DNA of 64,000 nt. Source: Odontesthes bonariensis. Lineage: Eukaryota; Chordata; Actinopteri; Atheriniformes; Atherinopsidae. The stretch spans positions 17,101,822 to 17,165,821 of the forward strand of contig NC_134516.1 of assembly GCF_027942865.1 (NCBI RefSeq). Reading direction: 5' to 3'. The number at the start of each line of letters is the position of its first letter. The stretch's first letter is position 1. Positions 48,709 to 58,875 of this stretch are shown piece by piece. A program made the translations under genes and the position numbers. The notes below the pieces were generated by a model. That model did no database searches, had not been told where the DNA came from, and saw only the letters and a program-made list of their open reading frames with translations.

Positions 48709-50930
48709 GGCACACCTTAGTCAGGATTGCCAACTCAGACGCTGACCCAATCTCACGTCCAGTCTGCAGCTGAAAACACAAGTCATGGAGCTACAACCAC
48801 AGCTTAAATCCTACTGGGAAACCTCAACATTAAGCACTTTTGACAGCTTATGACCACAAAAAGAAAAGAAACAAAACATGTTGAATTTTCTGAGCTTAAA
48901 TCGAGCAGCTGTGATGCAGACGTACCCCCCCCCCCCGTCAGCTGTCCAGTGTCAAGACTTGTAGAGCTGCTGCTGGTCAGCACAGTCGGAGCTGCATCTT
49001 ACACGCACACCGTCTGCTGGAACGAGAAGCCAGAGGATGACATGAGCTAGGACAGCGTCGCCCCCTGCAACAAGACAGTTTACACTCTCTGTAGCCGAGG
49101 GAGAAAGACGAAAAAAAGAAAAATAAATCTGGACTATTTTCTTGGAGGTGGATAAATGTGCAGTGATGCCACTTGTGAGGCATCGCCATGGCAATGTGTA
49201 GGCATCAACAACAACTCCTGCCGACTCAAGACACATCACCTGGGGTCTAATGGAGGTTTTGCATGTTGATCCACAGGATGTGCTCTAAACCCAGTAAGCC
49301 CATAATTATCCGAGAGCAAAACAAGCTGCCACCTCAGTGTCTAGACGGCATCAAAGGCTGAGATTTCAAAATCGATACCTCAGAAGAAATGAGAGGCCAG
49401 ATGATGATGAGAGGACATTAGTCATTCAGGTGATCACAATATGTGCGAGTGTGTAATCAAGAGTGCAAACAACAGTCAAGCACAGCGGCTGATTGGCTGC
49501 AAATAGTAGGCTATGTTGTATTGGGGAGACAATAGAAAAATGCCACATCAAATAATCAAAAGCGAGTTCAGATCACCTTTAAAAAGAATAAAGGACAAAC
49601 AGGTAGAGTCGGGCTTCCATTAGAAGTAAAGTGGACTTTTAATAGTAAAGAGGAACCCGTCTCAACCACAAGTCGTCCAGGTCCAGACCTCGGAGCTTTA
49701 TTGGTGATTTGCTTCTTTACGGAGCCAAACATCTGCCTTCAAACATGCAGCCTGCTCCTGTTGGGCAACAGTTAAACTGCTTTTCCCCTACAAAAACCCC
49801 TGCTGCAGACAACTCTAACGACCCAACCCGCTTCAATCCATCAGCTGTCAGGCTTTTAATGTTAAACTGCAGCAGACGCAGCCCAAAGAGACCTTTGAAA
49901 TGTTGCAGCCTGTGTGGCATTTAAGAGCCCAACCCCACCCCGACATGCCACAGCTTCTCTGGAAGTGAAGGGATTTACTGAAAGTAAAATACGATGGAGA
50001 AAATAGCAGGCGCCCCTCAAGTCTCAGGGAGTGAAACGAGGCTTTTTTTTTTTTTTTTTTACATCCACAGCTGGTTCAACCCCAGGAGGCAGATGTTACA
50101 TGAGATTTCTTGAACACATTGTGGGAACGAAAAGCATACATTTTGAAACCTTTCCCACAAATTGAACGCAATCCAGCCAATTCTGTTCCTGTAAATCTTT
50201 CACTTGAAAGGGTTACCATAAGAAAAACGTTTTTTTTTTTTAGTTTTTTTTTTTTTTTACTGCAAATAGATCAAACAGGTGCCGCAATTAAAGGACTATA
50301 CAGCAAAGATGTGGCTTAAATAAATAAGTCATTTTAAAATCAGCATTTACCTTTCCTAAACACATTCAGAGGAATTCATTCGAAGAAGCAAACTAGAACC
50401 AATTTGAAACCATCCTATAGCAGTTACTGTGACATTTTCACCCTGAAGAGTTGACTGAATGCAGGTGTGCTCAATTAAATTAAAGACGCAGTTTTCCCAG
50501 TTATTTCAAACCATTTTCCAGACATTTAGCGACATTAAGGCGACATTTTTCAATATGAAAGCATAGAACTTACCGTTAGACAGATACAAGCCCGCTTATA
50601 CGAAACTAACTCCCTGTTGGCGAGATGCTCTCCGTGACACTGGCAGTGTCAGACTGGTTAGGCTTATTCCGCGGCTCCCAATTTAAGCTGGGACCTGATT
50701 TCCTGCTGCCTCGCGCTTTCTCTGGTCATTTCAAACAGCCTCGACTGCCAGAAAAGCGACGAAACGGAGACCCCTGGTGGTCAAAGTGTGTTACTCCCGC
50801 TAAAATCAGGCAGTGGACGTTCAGGCATGGTGTGGAATAAATCATATTGTCATTATACACCACATAAAGTTTTGACGGCTTAAATAGTATACTGAATTTG
50901 TCACTAAACAATAACAGGAATTGGGCGGAG
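48709..50930. other. Upstream region of the two-V CD200-like gene
   Basis: No coding exon was seen. It should hold the promoter of the two-V gene. A slightly CpG-richer patch lies near 50.60-50.82 kb and a C-run at 48,927-48,937. Nothing else recognisable. Confidence 0.4.
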
Positions 50931-50934
50931 GATG

Positions 50935-51096
50935 GCTGAAGATTGTTTTGGTCTTGGTTGTTTTAAAGGACATTGTTCCAGAAGTCTTGTGGTTTGTTCA
51001 GAGGCAAATTTGCTTAAACTTAAACTGTGCTGCCATTTTCTTTTTGGAGATAAGAGGCTTTCTCCTGACAACAATTCCCAAAAAGCCAAATGTGTT

Positions 51097-51133
<37 letters not shown>

Positions 51134-51760
51134 GGGGGGCTCTAAATGCCTTTAATGATAGGACAGTTGGAGAGAGACAGGAAGCAGAGGGGGAAGACAT
51201 GCAGCAAAGGGCCGTCTGGTGCGGGACTCGAACCAGGGCCAGCTGCAGCGAGGACTGTAGCCTCTGTTCATGGGGCAGCTGCTTAACCCACTACGCCACC
51301 AACCGCCCCAAATGAGTTCTTTTTAAAATCATAGTATTAATCATAGTTTGTCTTACATGGACGTCCACTCCTGGGATGTCAGCTGTCTTGAATGTTTTCC
51401 ACTTGTGAATAATCTTTCTTACCGTAGAAGGATGGACTCCACAATGTTTGGAAATGTACTTATGACCCTCCTCAGATTGATGGGCAGCCACAGTTGTCTC
51501 TCTCAGATCATTGCTGATGCCTCTCCTCATTGCGGTAACCACACCTGAATCCTCCAGACCAGCAAACTGACAAAACTTCTGTTTTCATAGTGGTGCTCAC
51601 ACTTGCTGATGATAAAGTTGCATTGATTACCAGCACCCATTTGCTACATAACCTCTTACTTCTTGTGGAAGCAGTAAGCATGACTTTTTTTTTTTTTTTT
51701 GGACACACTGCTTCTGCCCTTTGGCTTACTTTTTGGGACATACTTAATGACACAATGTAA
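50935..51760 (-). mobile_element. Tc1/mariner relic split by a SINE
   Basis: On the minus strand the part from 51,542 down encodes the transposase N-terminus: MRRGISNDLRETTVAAHQS, then GVHPSTVRKIIHKWKTFKT, the Tc1 helix-turn-helix. The other side of the inserted SINE (50,935-51,095) carries the sequence for the middle of the enzyme (plus strand GACATTGTTCCAGAAGTCTT). The C-terminal part is gone. It lies between the two-V gene and the next CD200-like gene. Confidence 0.85.
51100..51310 (-). mobile_element. tRNA-derived SINE inserted in the Tc1 relic
   Basis: Read on the minus strand it begins GGGCGGTTGGTGGCGTAGTGG and carries both boxes of an RNA polymerase III promoter: A box TGGCGTAGTGG (51288-51298) and B box GGTTCGAGTCC (51224-51234). 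The body is the common fish sequence with CTTTGCTGCATGTCTTCCCC. It ends in an AT-repeat tail of about 30 bp (51,100-51,130). Confidence 0.85.
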
Positions 51761-52113
51761 TGGTTTCAAATGATTGGAAGATTCCAATAAGAAAGAACAT
51801 AAAGGCACAACACTAAATATAGAATGAATCAACCACAATTTAATGGAATAACAGCACGTTTGTCATCTGATTTCCTCGTTCTGTTTTTACAAAGTGTGTA
51901 AGGCTCCTTAGAAAGACTTAGAAAGGCTCCTAGAAGATTTGAAGAAAGAAAAGAAAACTTACTTGGATCGTTTTTTTTACATGAAAACACATAATCGCAC
52001 AAAGAGAGACTTTGGAGAGCTTGATAAACAAGTGCAGACAGTAGGTAGGTGTTTGTGACAAAACACTGACTCACTTCTGCCTTTGACAGTGTCTCATTCA
52101 TGATCGATCTCAT

Positions 52114-53501
52114 TCATCTCAGAGTACCTGAAGGGAAAAAAAATCATAATAAATGCTCATGTTACAATGTCAATAACTGAGATACAAATTTTCCATCATC
52201 GTCAACATAATCCTAAAGTCTTACCTGATGCGTTGTTTTTTTTTTTAATTAGTTTTAGTACAACAGCAATGATGACTACAGCAACACACCCACAGACACA
52301 CAACACAACGATCCAAGTGAAACCTAACAGAAACAGAGAAAACGGTGTGATCAGATCCAGATTCTTCCTAAAAATCTGACTCAAGAAACTGCAAGAGGAG
52401 AATCACAGAGTGACCACAGATCTCTGAATCTGAGGCTCTGACAGAGTCTCTCACCATCAGCAGACGTCCGTTTGAGCTCAGGAATCATCACAAACGCCTC
52501 TTTCTGAGGACCAGAGAGCACTCGCACCGCACATCCAACCTGAACGCTGTCGTCACGGACACCTGACAGCACAGCTGTAGTGTTGACAGTGACTGTACCG
52601 TCGGTGTTGTTCACACTGACGGTGTTGTAGTGTGAGAAGTTGAGGTGTTGTAGTGAGACAGTCAGAGTTACAGTGGGAGCAGGTCGACCTGTGGCCGAAC
52701 ACGACACGACTGACTCTTCAGGAGAGTCCGACGCTCTGACATGAAGGAGCGGTTGGTGCAGCTCTGTGGAGACAAAACAAACACCATCATGAAGATGTGG
52801 ATACATGTCACTGGGTAAACAAATTAAAACTATGATGCTGTCAGGCTTTTACCATAGATTCTGAGGCAGGTTCTGCCTGTCAGAGCTCCATCAGGAAAGG
52901 TGCTGAACACGCAGAGATAACAGCCCTCATCCAGCTCTGTTAAATTCCTCATAACTATGGAGTTGTTCTGCAGTTCAGCATCTTCAAACTCAATTCTATC
53001 TCTGACGCCAGGATTCACTGTTTGACCAAAGTTTTTGTTGTAGGACGCAATATTTGTTTTCGCCTCAGGGGAAATTTTCTGCCACGTGACTTGAAGAACG
53101 TGGGTCGATTGTCTGAGCTGACAGCTGAGACGAGCCTCTCCTCCTGCTGCTGCCACCACAGTCTCCGGTGTTTGTATCTCAGCTGTTTGAGCTGCATGGG
53201 AGAAATACAGTAACAGTTAGAGGTGACACTGAGGAACAGGCACTCTGAAGTACAACCCCAATACCACATAAAAGTTTGGATGCTGTGTAAAAATCTAAAT
53301 GATAATAATAAAAAGAATGCAATGATTTGTTTGTCTTCTACATCAGTATTTGTTCAAGACTGGGGACAAAAGTGGAAAAAAAAGAAATGAAAAGAGACAG
53401 TTTCCTGCACACTTAAACGAAGGCAACTGCTGCTTTTCTGTCTTACCTCTCGCAAAGACTCCACACACAAAAAGCAGACACACAAACGCACAATGTTCCA
53501 T
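52114..53501 (-). CDS. CD200-like (OX-2) membrane glycoprotein, copy A
   Basis: Probable ligand for an inhibitory CD200R-type receptor, at the cell surface. Exons: 53447-53501 (signal peptide MEHCAFVCLLFVCGVFA), 52853-53191 (V), 52455-52763 (C2), 52225-52323 (TM) and 52114-52127 (tail). Total 816 nt, 271 aa, in phase. The V domain reads LSCQLRQSTHVLQVTWQKIS ... LQNNSIVMRNLTELDEGCYL, very close to the human CD200 plan (SLQNAQEALIVTWQKK, LQNSTITFWNITLEDEGCY). The C2 domain has VVSCSATGRPAPTVTLTV, with N-glycosylation sites such as NFS, NNT and NTT. The TM is WIVVLCVCGCVAVVIIAVV, then a basic stub KLIKKKNNASGTLR. The short tail without tyrosines matches CD200. A block like the hinge exon of the sister genes exists at about 52,332-52,372 but has no proper splice sites. 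Confidence 0.88.
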
Positions 53502-53859
53502 CGTTGCTTGCAAGTGGCAGAGTTGAAACCAGCCCTGTCTGGCAAAAATCAGTTTTTGCTTACAGGCGTGCCGCTTTCGTTCTTTTGGCTTCATGCACGG
53601 TGCACCGTTCTCTCAAACGAAAAAACACAACTTCCCCAACAGGAAGCAAAAAAAAAAACACACGAGCTAAATCACAGGCAGTCAGAAATGCCACTTCTTC
53701 GTCGTTTCATTACCTGGAATCATGCAGTTACCTTATCCTTGGCTGACTTTATCCAGTGTTACATCAGAGATTCATCCTGAAGTAATGTTGAGAAGGATAC
53801 AAATGAAATGCAAGCTGAACTAGAAAAAGATTTTTCTGTGAAACAGCAGTGAGAACGCT

Positions 53860-54190
53860 GATTAAATGAATGGGGAAAGCTGAACTTGCAAAAAAAATAA
53901 TTAAAGCTGAAAAAAGTTCAGTATCAGCAGAAAGCCAGTTGCTGAAGTCGTGGTTGAAGCAATTTGAAGGTGAAAAGAAACTAGTTTAACAATTTAAAGC
54001 TGCTGGGAAAAAAAAGGCAGAACTGATGAAATGGCTGAAAAAAATTGCAGAAGTCTCAACAGAAAGACGTGAAGGGTTAAAAACAAAAGGAGAAGAATTC
54101 AGTGTTAAGCAGAACAGAATGAAGCTGAGAAAATGGAAAAAAAGAAGAAAAGAAAAGCAGTTGCTGAACTCTTTTTAAGGCTGAAAAGTT
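53860..54190. repeat. Degenerate GCTGAA-rich purine tract
   Basis: Words such as GCTGAAA, GTTGAAG and GCAGAA recur through about 330 bp with little pyrimidine on the plus strand. It is a worn low-complexity repeat upstream of copy A. No fixed unit length is visible. Confidence 0.55.
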
Positions 54191-54642
54191 GTGCTTTATC
54201 ATCCAAAACATTCCTGTTGCATATAAACTACCCATAATCACACAACATGATTGCTTCTGACGCTTCAGGTCAGTGACAACTGTTGAAAAATAAACTGCTG
54301 CTGCTTAACAGCATCCTCACAATTCTGATTTGATATCCATAATTCTTGCAGCCTCGAAGGTTTCTAGATGATAAAAACAACAGAGGTACAACAGAACATA
54401 AAGAAGCCGGAAAGAGTTTTCAGCCACGTTTTATTTAATAAACCCCCCAAAAAACAGAAGGATGGTTGTCAACAATTTGCTGGTTTAAAACACTGAAATA
54501 CCACAACATAGTGGAAGTATTTAATATATATTTTTTGCTCTGTATCAGTCCATTGTCTCCATGTGTTGCGGTTCATCTCAGGCTTGAATCATCACGTTTG
54601 TCAGCGGATTTTCTTGTTCCACATTTACAAACTGTGTCTGGT

Positions 54643-56063
54643 TCCTGAATGAGAAACAGACAAAAAGAGACGCAGGTTCTTAGGCGTGAGAACGAGATGA
54701 AGCACTGACTCATATCGGTCTGTGATGCGGTTGAAATCATCACATTTGTCTTATTCTCGAAAGGAGTTTACAGATGATGGGAGTTACATCAAAGCTGACA
54801 TCTTTGACAGGACTTACATGTTGATGACATTTTCAATTTGAGCAGGACAAGGACGACAGCAGCGACACAACCGCAGACGCACGGTACGATGATCCACATG
54901 ATGTCTATTAAATGAAAGGAAAAAGATACGTGTGTTCACATTTAAAACCTTTCAACTATGACAAATCCCATGGACTTAATATGACTTAAACATGAACTCA
55001 CTGAAACCTCTGTGCTCAGATCCAGATCCTTCGTGCAAACCTGACAAAAGAAACTAAAACATGAGAATCAGAGTGACCACAGATCTCTGAATCTGAGGCT
55101 CTGACAGAGTCTCTCACCATCAACAGACGTCCGTTTGAGCTCAGGAATCATCACAAACGCCTCTTTCTGAGGACCAGAGAGCGCTCGCACCGCACATCCA
55201 ACCTGAGCGCTGTCGTCACGGAAACCTGACAGCACAGCTGTAGTGTTGACAGTGACTGTACCGTCGGTGTTGTTCACACTGACGGTGTTGTAGAGAGAAA
55301 CGTTGAGGTGTTGTAGTGAGACAGTCAGAGTTACAGTGGGAGCAGGTCGACCTGTGGCCGAACACGACACGACTGACTCTTCAGGAGAGTCCGACGCTCT
55401 GACATGAAGGAGCGGTTGGTGCAGCTCTGTGGAGACAAAACAAACACCATCATGAAGATGTGGATACATGTCACTGAGTCAAGAAGTTCAAACTATAATG
55501 CTGTCAGGCTCTTACCAAAGATTCTGAGGCAGGTTCTGCCTGTCAGAGCTCCTCCAGGAAAGGTGCTGAACACACAGAGATAACAGCCCTCATCTTCTTC
55601 TGTTACATTCCTGATTGTGATGGAGTTGTTCTGCAGTTCAGCATCTTCAAATTCAATTTTATCTCTGAAGCCTGGATTCACTGTTTGACCAAAGTTTTTG
55701 TTGGAGGAGGCAACATTCCTCTCTTTATCGGGTAAGATTTTCTGCCACGTGACTTGAAGGACCTCTTTAGATTCTCTGAGCTGACAGCTGAGATGAGCCT
55801 CTCCTCCTACTTCTGCCATCACAGTCTCCTGCGTTTGCACCACAGCTGCCAAAGCTACATTCAGGAAATGTAACAACAGATACAGTAGATGTATGAAGGA
55901 TGAATCTCTGTTCTTATACTATTCGAATTTACTTAAAGCAATAGGGTTTTCTGTTTAGAAGTAGGACAAGTTAGTAATATAAAGTGAGCAATACCGGCCT
56001 CTGCTTACCGTTTGGAATGACTCCGCACACAAGCAGAAGACACACAAACGTGCCGTGAACCAT
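54643..56063 (-). CDS. CD200-like (OX-2) membrane glycoprotein, copy B
   Basis: Sister of copy A with one more exon. Exons: 56009-56063 (MVHGTFVCLLLVCGVIPN), 55516-55854 (V), 55118-55426 (C2), 55002-55040 (39 nt hinge, LHEGSGSEHRGF), 54818-54904 (TM) and 54643-54644 (end of the stop). Total 831 nt, 276 aa. The V domain has LSCQLRESKEVLQVTWQKIL and TEEDEGCYLCVFSTFPGGAL; the C2 exon differs from copy A at only a few positions. The TM is IMWIIVPCVCGCVAAVVLVL, with a very short tail KLKMSST. The stop TGA is made across the last intron: T from the TM exon, GA from the next. As in CD200, no signalling motif is present in the tail, so its job is to present the V face to a receptor. Confidence 0.87.
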
Positions 56064-56355
56064 TGTCACTCCAAGTGGAAAATCTCAAATCTAACAGCAG
56101 ATTCCTGTGGGTTTAAATGAGAATGGATAGTTCTCTAGAAATGTTTCTCAGCTGCTTAAATGAAGGAACATAGATTAAACAGGGCACACTCACCACGCTT
56201 GTGTTGTCCAGTTTGGAAAATAGTTTGATAGGAACAAGTTACTTTCACTTCATGTCAAAAGGGAAATAGAAAAAAAAAAAGGAACCTTACAACACAAGAC
56301 AATGTGCCAAAAGTACAGTTAGAGTGACATCATTTGGGGTTGACTGTTCTCTTAA

Positions 56356-57589
56356 CCCTCTATGGTACGACGTTGCCATTTGGCAACAAACCCATTTTAA
56401 GCCTTCTACTCATAGACAATACATACCCAATTATGATGCAATGCATTAAAAGAGAGATGGGGTTCTAAGTAAACCAATAGCAGTGTTTAAATCTGTCACA
56501 TGACTTTCTGGAGGCTATTTTGAACCCCTTTTCTGCAGACATCTTCACAGGGAGGAGCCTCAACATTTGACTCCTCAAAAACAGCTAAAAAAGTGTTTTA
56601 ATGACATTTTTCAACTGGTAAAAAATATATATATTCAATAAAAGGTGAGTTAAGTTCATTATTCTGTAGTTTATTGCACTGTACTTGATCATTAAATAAT
56701 AGAAAAATGTTAAAATGTGTATGTTGCCATATGGCAACACCGTACCATTATGAATTGCTAGCCTGGCATGTTGATAACATTTTGTATTTAGTTATAGGCC
56801 TATATTGTTCAAAAGCATATTGTAAACTTTATGGACTGAGGCTCCACAACCATGTAGAATCATTTAGTTATTTTTTCAGGTCCATCAATTTGACAGATAC
56901 ACATTTGACTGTTGTAGTAAAGTTAATAGAAATTTCATTGGTGTACACTGATCTTCTATAGTCTACTATAATAATGCACTTTGTGAGTCCTTTCGGCATT
57001 GCATATGATGACATTTGACACATCTTTCTTCCATTTACATAATGAATGCAACAATATTTTATGGTTCCTCACGGGAGAAAGCAAAACTAGCCCTCTCAGT
57101 AGATGGTAGTGAAGATGAATTAGGATTAAGTGTGCAAGTGGCAACATCGTTTTACGACTTGCGAGCATAATCCCAGACAACCAGTCCCACAAGCTGTTTT
57201 TTGATAACTGGTTCAGGAGAGATCTCCAAGTCGCTATAGCACACAGTGATATAGCACAAAAATTTTAATTAAACTATGACAAATGTCTTTTTAAATGGTT
57301 TTTACTTTCAAATGAGATGCATTCTTAACTGTTCAGGCTACTGGGGATTGTTGAAACTATAACATGAGTTTTTAAATAAATGTTATTACAATTTTAAACA
57401 AAACTCTCGTTTTCATTACTTTCCACAATCGTACCGTGTTGCCGTATGGCAACAAACCCTAAAAACTACTAAAAAAATAATATTTTTTGAAAATGTCTCT
57501 TGATTAAGTTTACTTGGTCTATTTTAAGACAAAAAAAACACCCAAAACATTTTTTTTACCAACTGGGATCATAATGCGTACCATAGAGG
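56356..57589 (+). mobile_element. piggyBac-like element, internally deleted
   Basis: The left end is CCCTCTATGGTACG after a TTAA (56352-56355). The right end read inward is CCTCTATGGTACGC. The right-hand target copy is changed (TAAT). Plus-strand codons near 57,190 read SHKLFFDNWFRRDLQVAIA, the DN(W/F)F motif of piggyBac transposases. The subterminal GTTGCCATATGGCAACA palindromes recur three times. It is too short and broken to be active. It separates copies B and C. Confidence 0.82.
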
Positions 57590-58024
57590 TAATACACAGA
57601 CAACTAGAGTAAATATATGTTTAAAATGCCCACTGTAAACACTGGAGCCTGTGAGAAAAGCTATTGGCTTCTTAACTGACTAAATCTAAAACATCGTAAC
57701 GGTTTACAGCTGGAGTAGAGACATCCAGGTCTTTTTAAATCCAATAACACAAATCGTTTTCATAAAATCACACGACCGTAATATTTCTGGAAGCACAAGT
57801 CAGTCAAACAGTCCCACCAGCACCACCAAGTGTCAGAATTAAAAGAGACCTAAACGAGATGAAGCATCCACAGGTAAGGTAGGCAAACCAACGCCAGCTC
57901 AGCTTGACCCAAGAAAAAAGGTGAAAATGAAGAAAAGCAAACGTTAAGTCACAAAGGAGAAAAAGAAAGAAAAAAGAAACTCAACTTTTCTTAAAAATTG
58001 GGAAAAGAAACTCCGACACGAGTA

Positions 58025-58112
58025 TCACAATTGTTCGTCAGTCTCTGAATCGGAGGCTTTAAAAGAGTTTCTTACCATCAGCAGACGTCCATTTGAGCTC
58101 AGGAATCCTCAC
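58025..58112 (-). pseudogene. Relic of a CD200-like C2 exon end
   Basis: The stretch CCATCAGCAGACGTCCATTTGAGCTCAGGAATC and the preceding CTCTGAATCGGAGGCT match the 3' end and donor side of the C2 exons in copies A, B and C, including intron sequence beyond the donor. The donor reads GTAAGA here in place of GTGAG. Homology stops abruptly at about 58,112, so most of the exon is gone. It marks a lost CD200-like gene between copies B and C. Confidence 0.75.
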
Positions 58113-58875
58113 TTTTTAAAAAACTGATCTTAAATCAATAACAGGTACGATCAGACTGAAAACTGCGGGTGGAAGGAGACACATTTAAAAAAAAAAAAAT
58201 AAATAGTTTCTACATCTATGTAAAAAACAACAATCCTAGATAATAACTGGAGTCTTTGATCAATGAAATTTAATCTTGTTCACACAGAAAACAAAGTTCA
58301 CATGGGGAGAAATAAAGTGCAGAGGAATATATTTATGAAATATATTTGTAGTGATCACAGCTAACGAATCGTCTTTTCTTTTCTCGGCATGTTCTCGTTA
58401 GTGTTTCCATCATGGCCCCCGAGTTATACCTATTATATGTTATATACATGTTATACCCGCAGTTTATTGTGACAAAAGAGCCCCAGATCCGGTGTTGTCT
58501 CCCATCAGAGCGCAAACCAGTAAAACATCAGGTGCAACACAGTGTTCTCCAGTTAGCATGTCAGAATATAAAGCCGAGATCACTTTGAGAAACATTAAGA
58601 AAGCACTCGACATTCTTCAGTGATACAAAGCAGGTTTTAGTGCTCATCCCGGAGATTTGATTTATCTGATGTTATTCGGACCCCGACTCAAAGGCATGAA
58701 AATCATCACACGAAAATTTCATTCTGTCCTAAATATATAAAAGGTAGGACAGAAATTATGGCTAAAAAAAAAGAAAAAGAATGAGCAAACAGTACCAAAA
58801 GGCTGTTTTTGTTTTTTGTTTTTAGACCACCTCAAAGTGTTGGAAAAGATTTTTACTAGTACTGGATCGAGTGCC

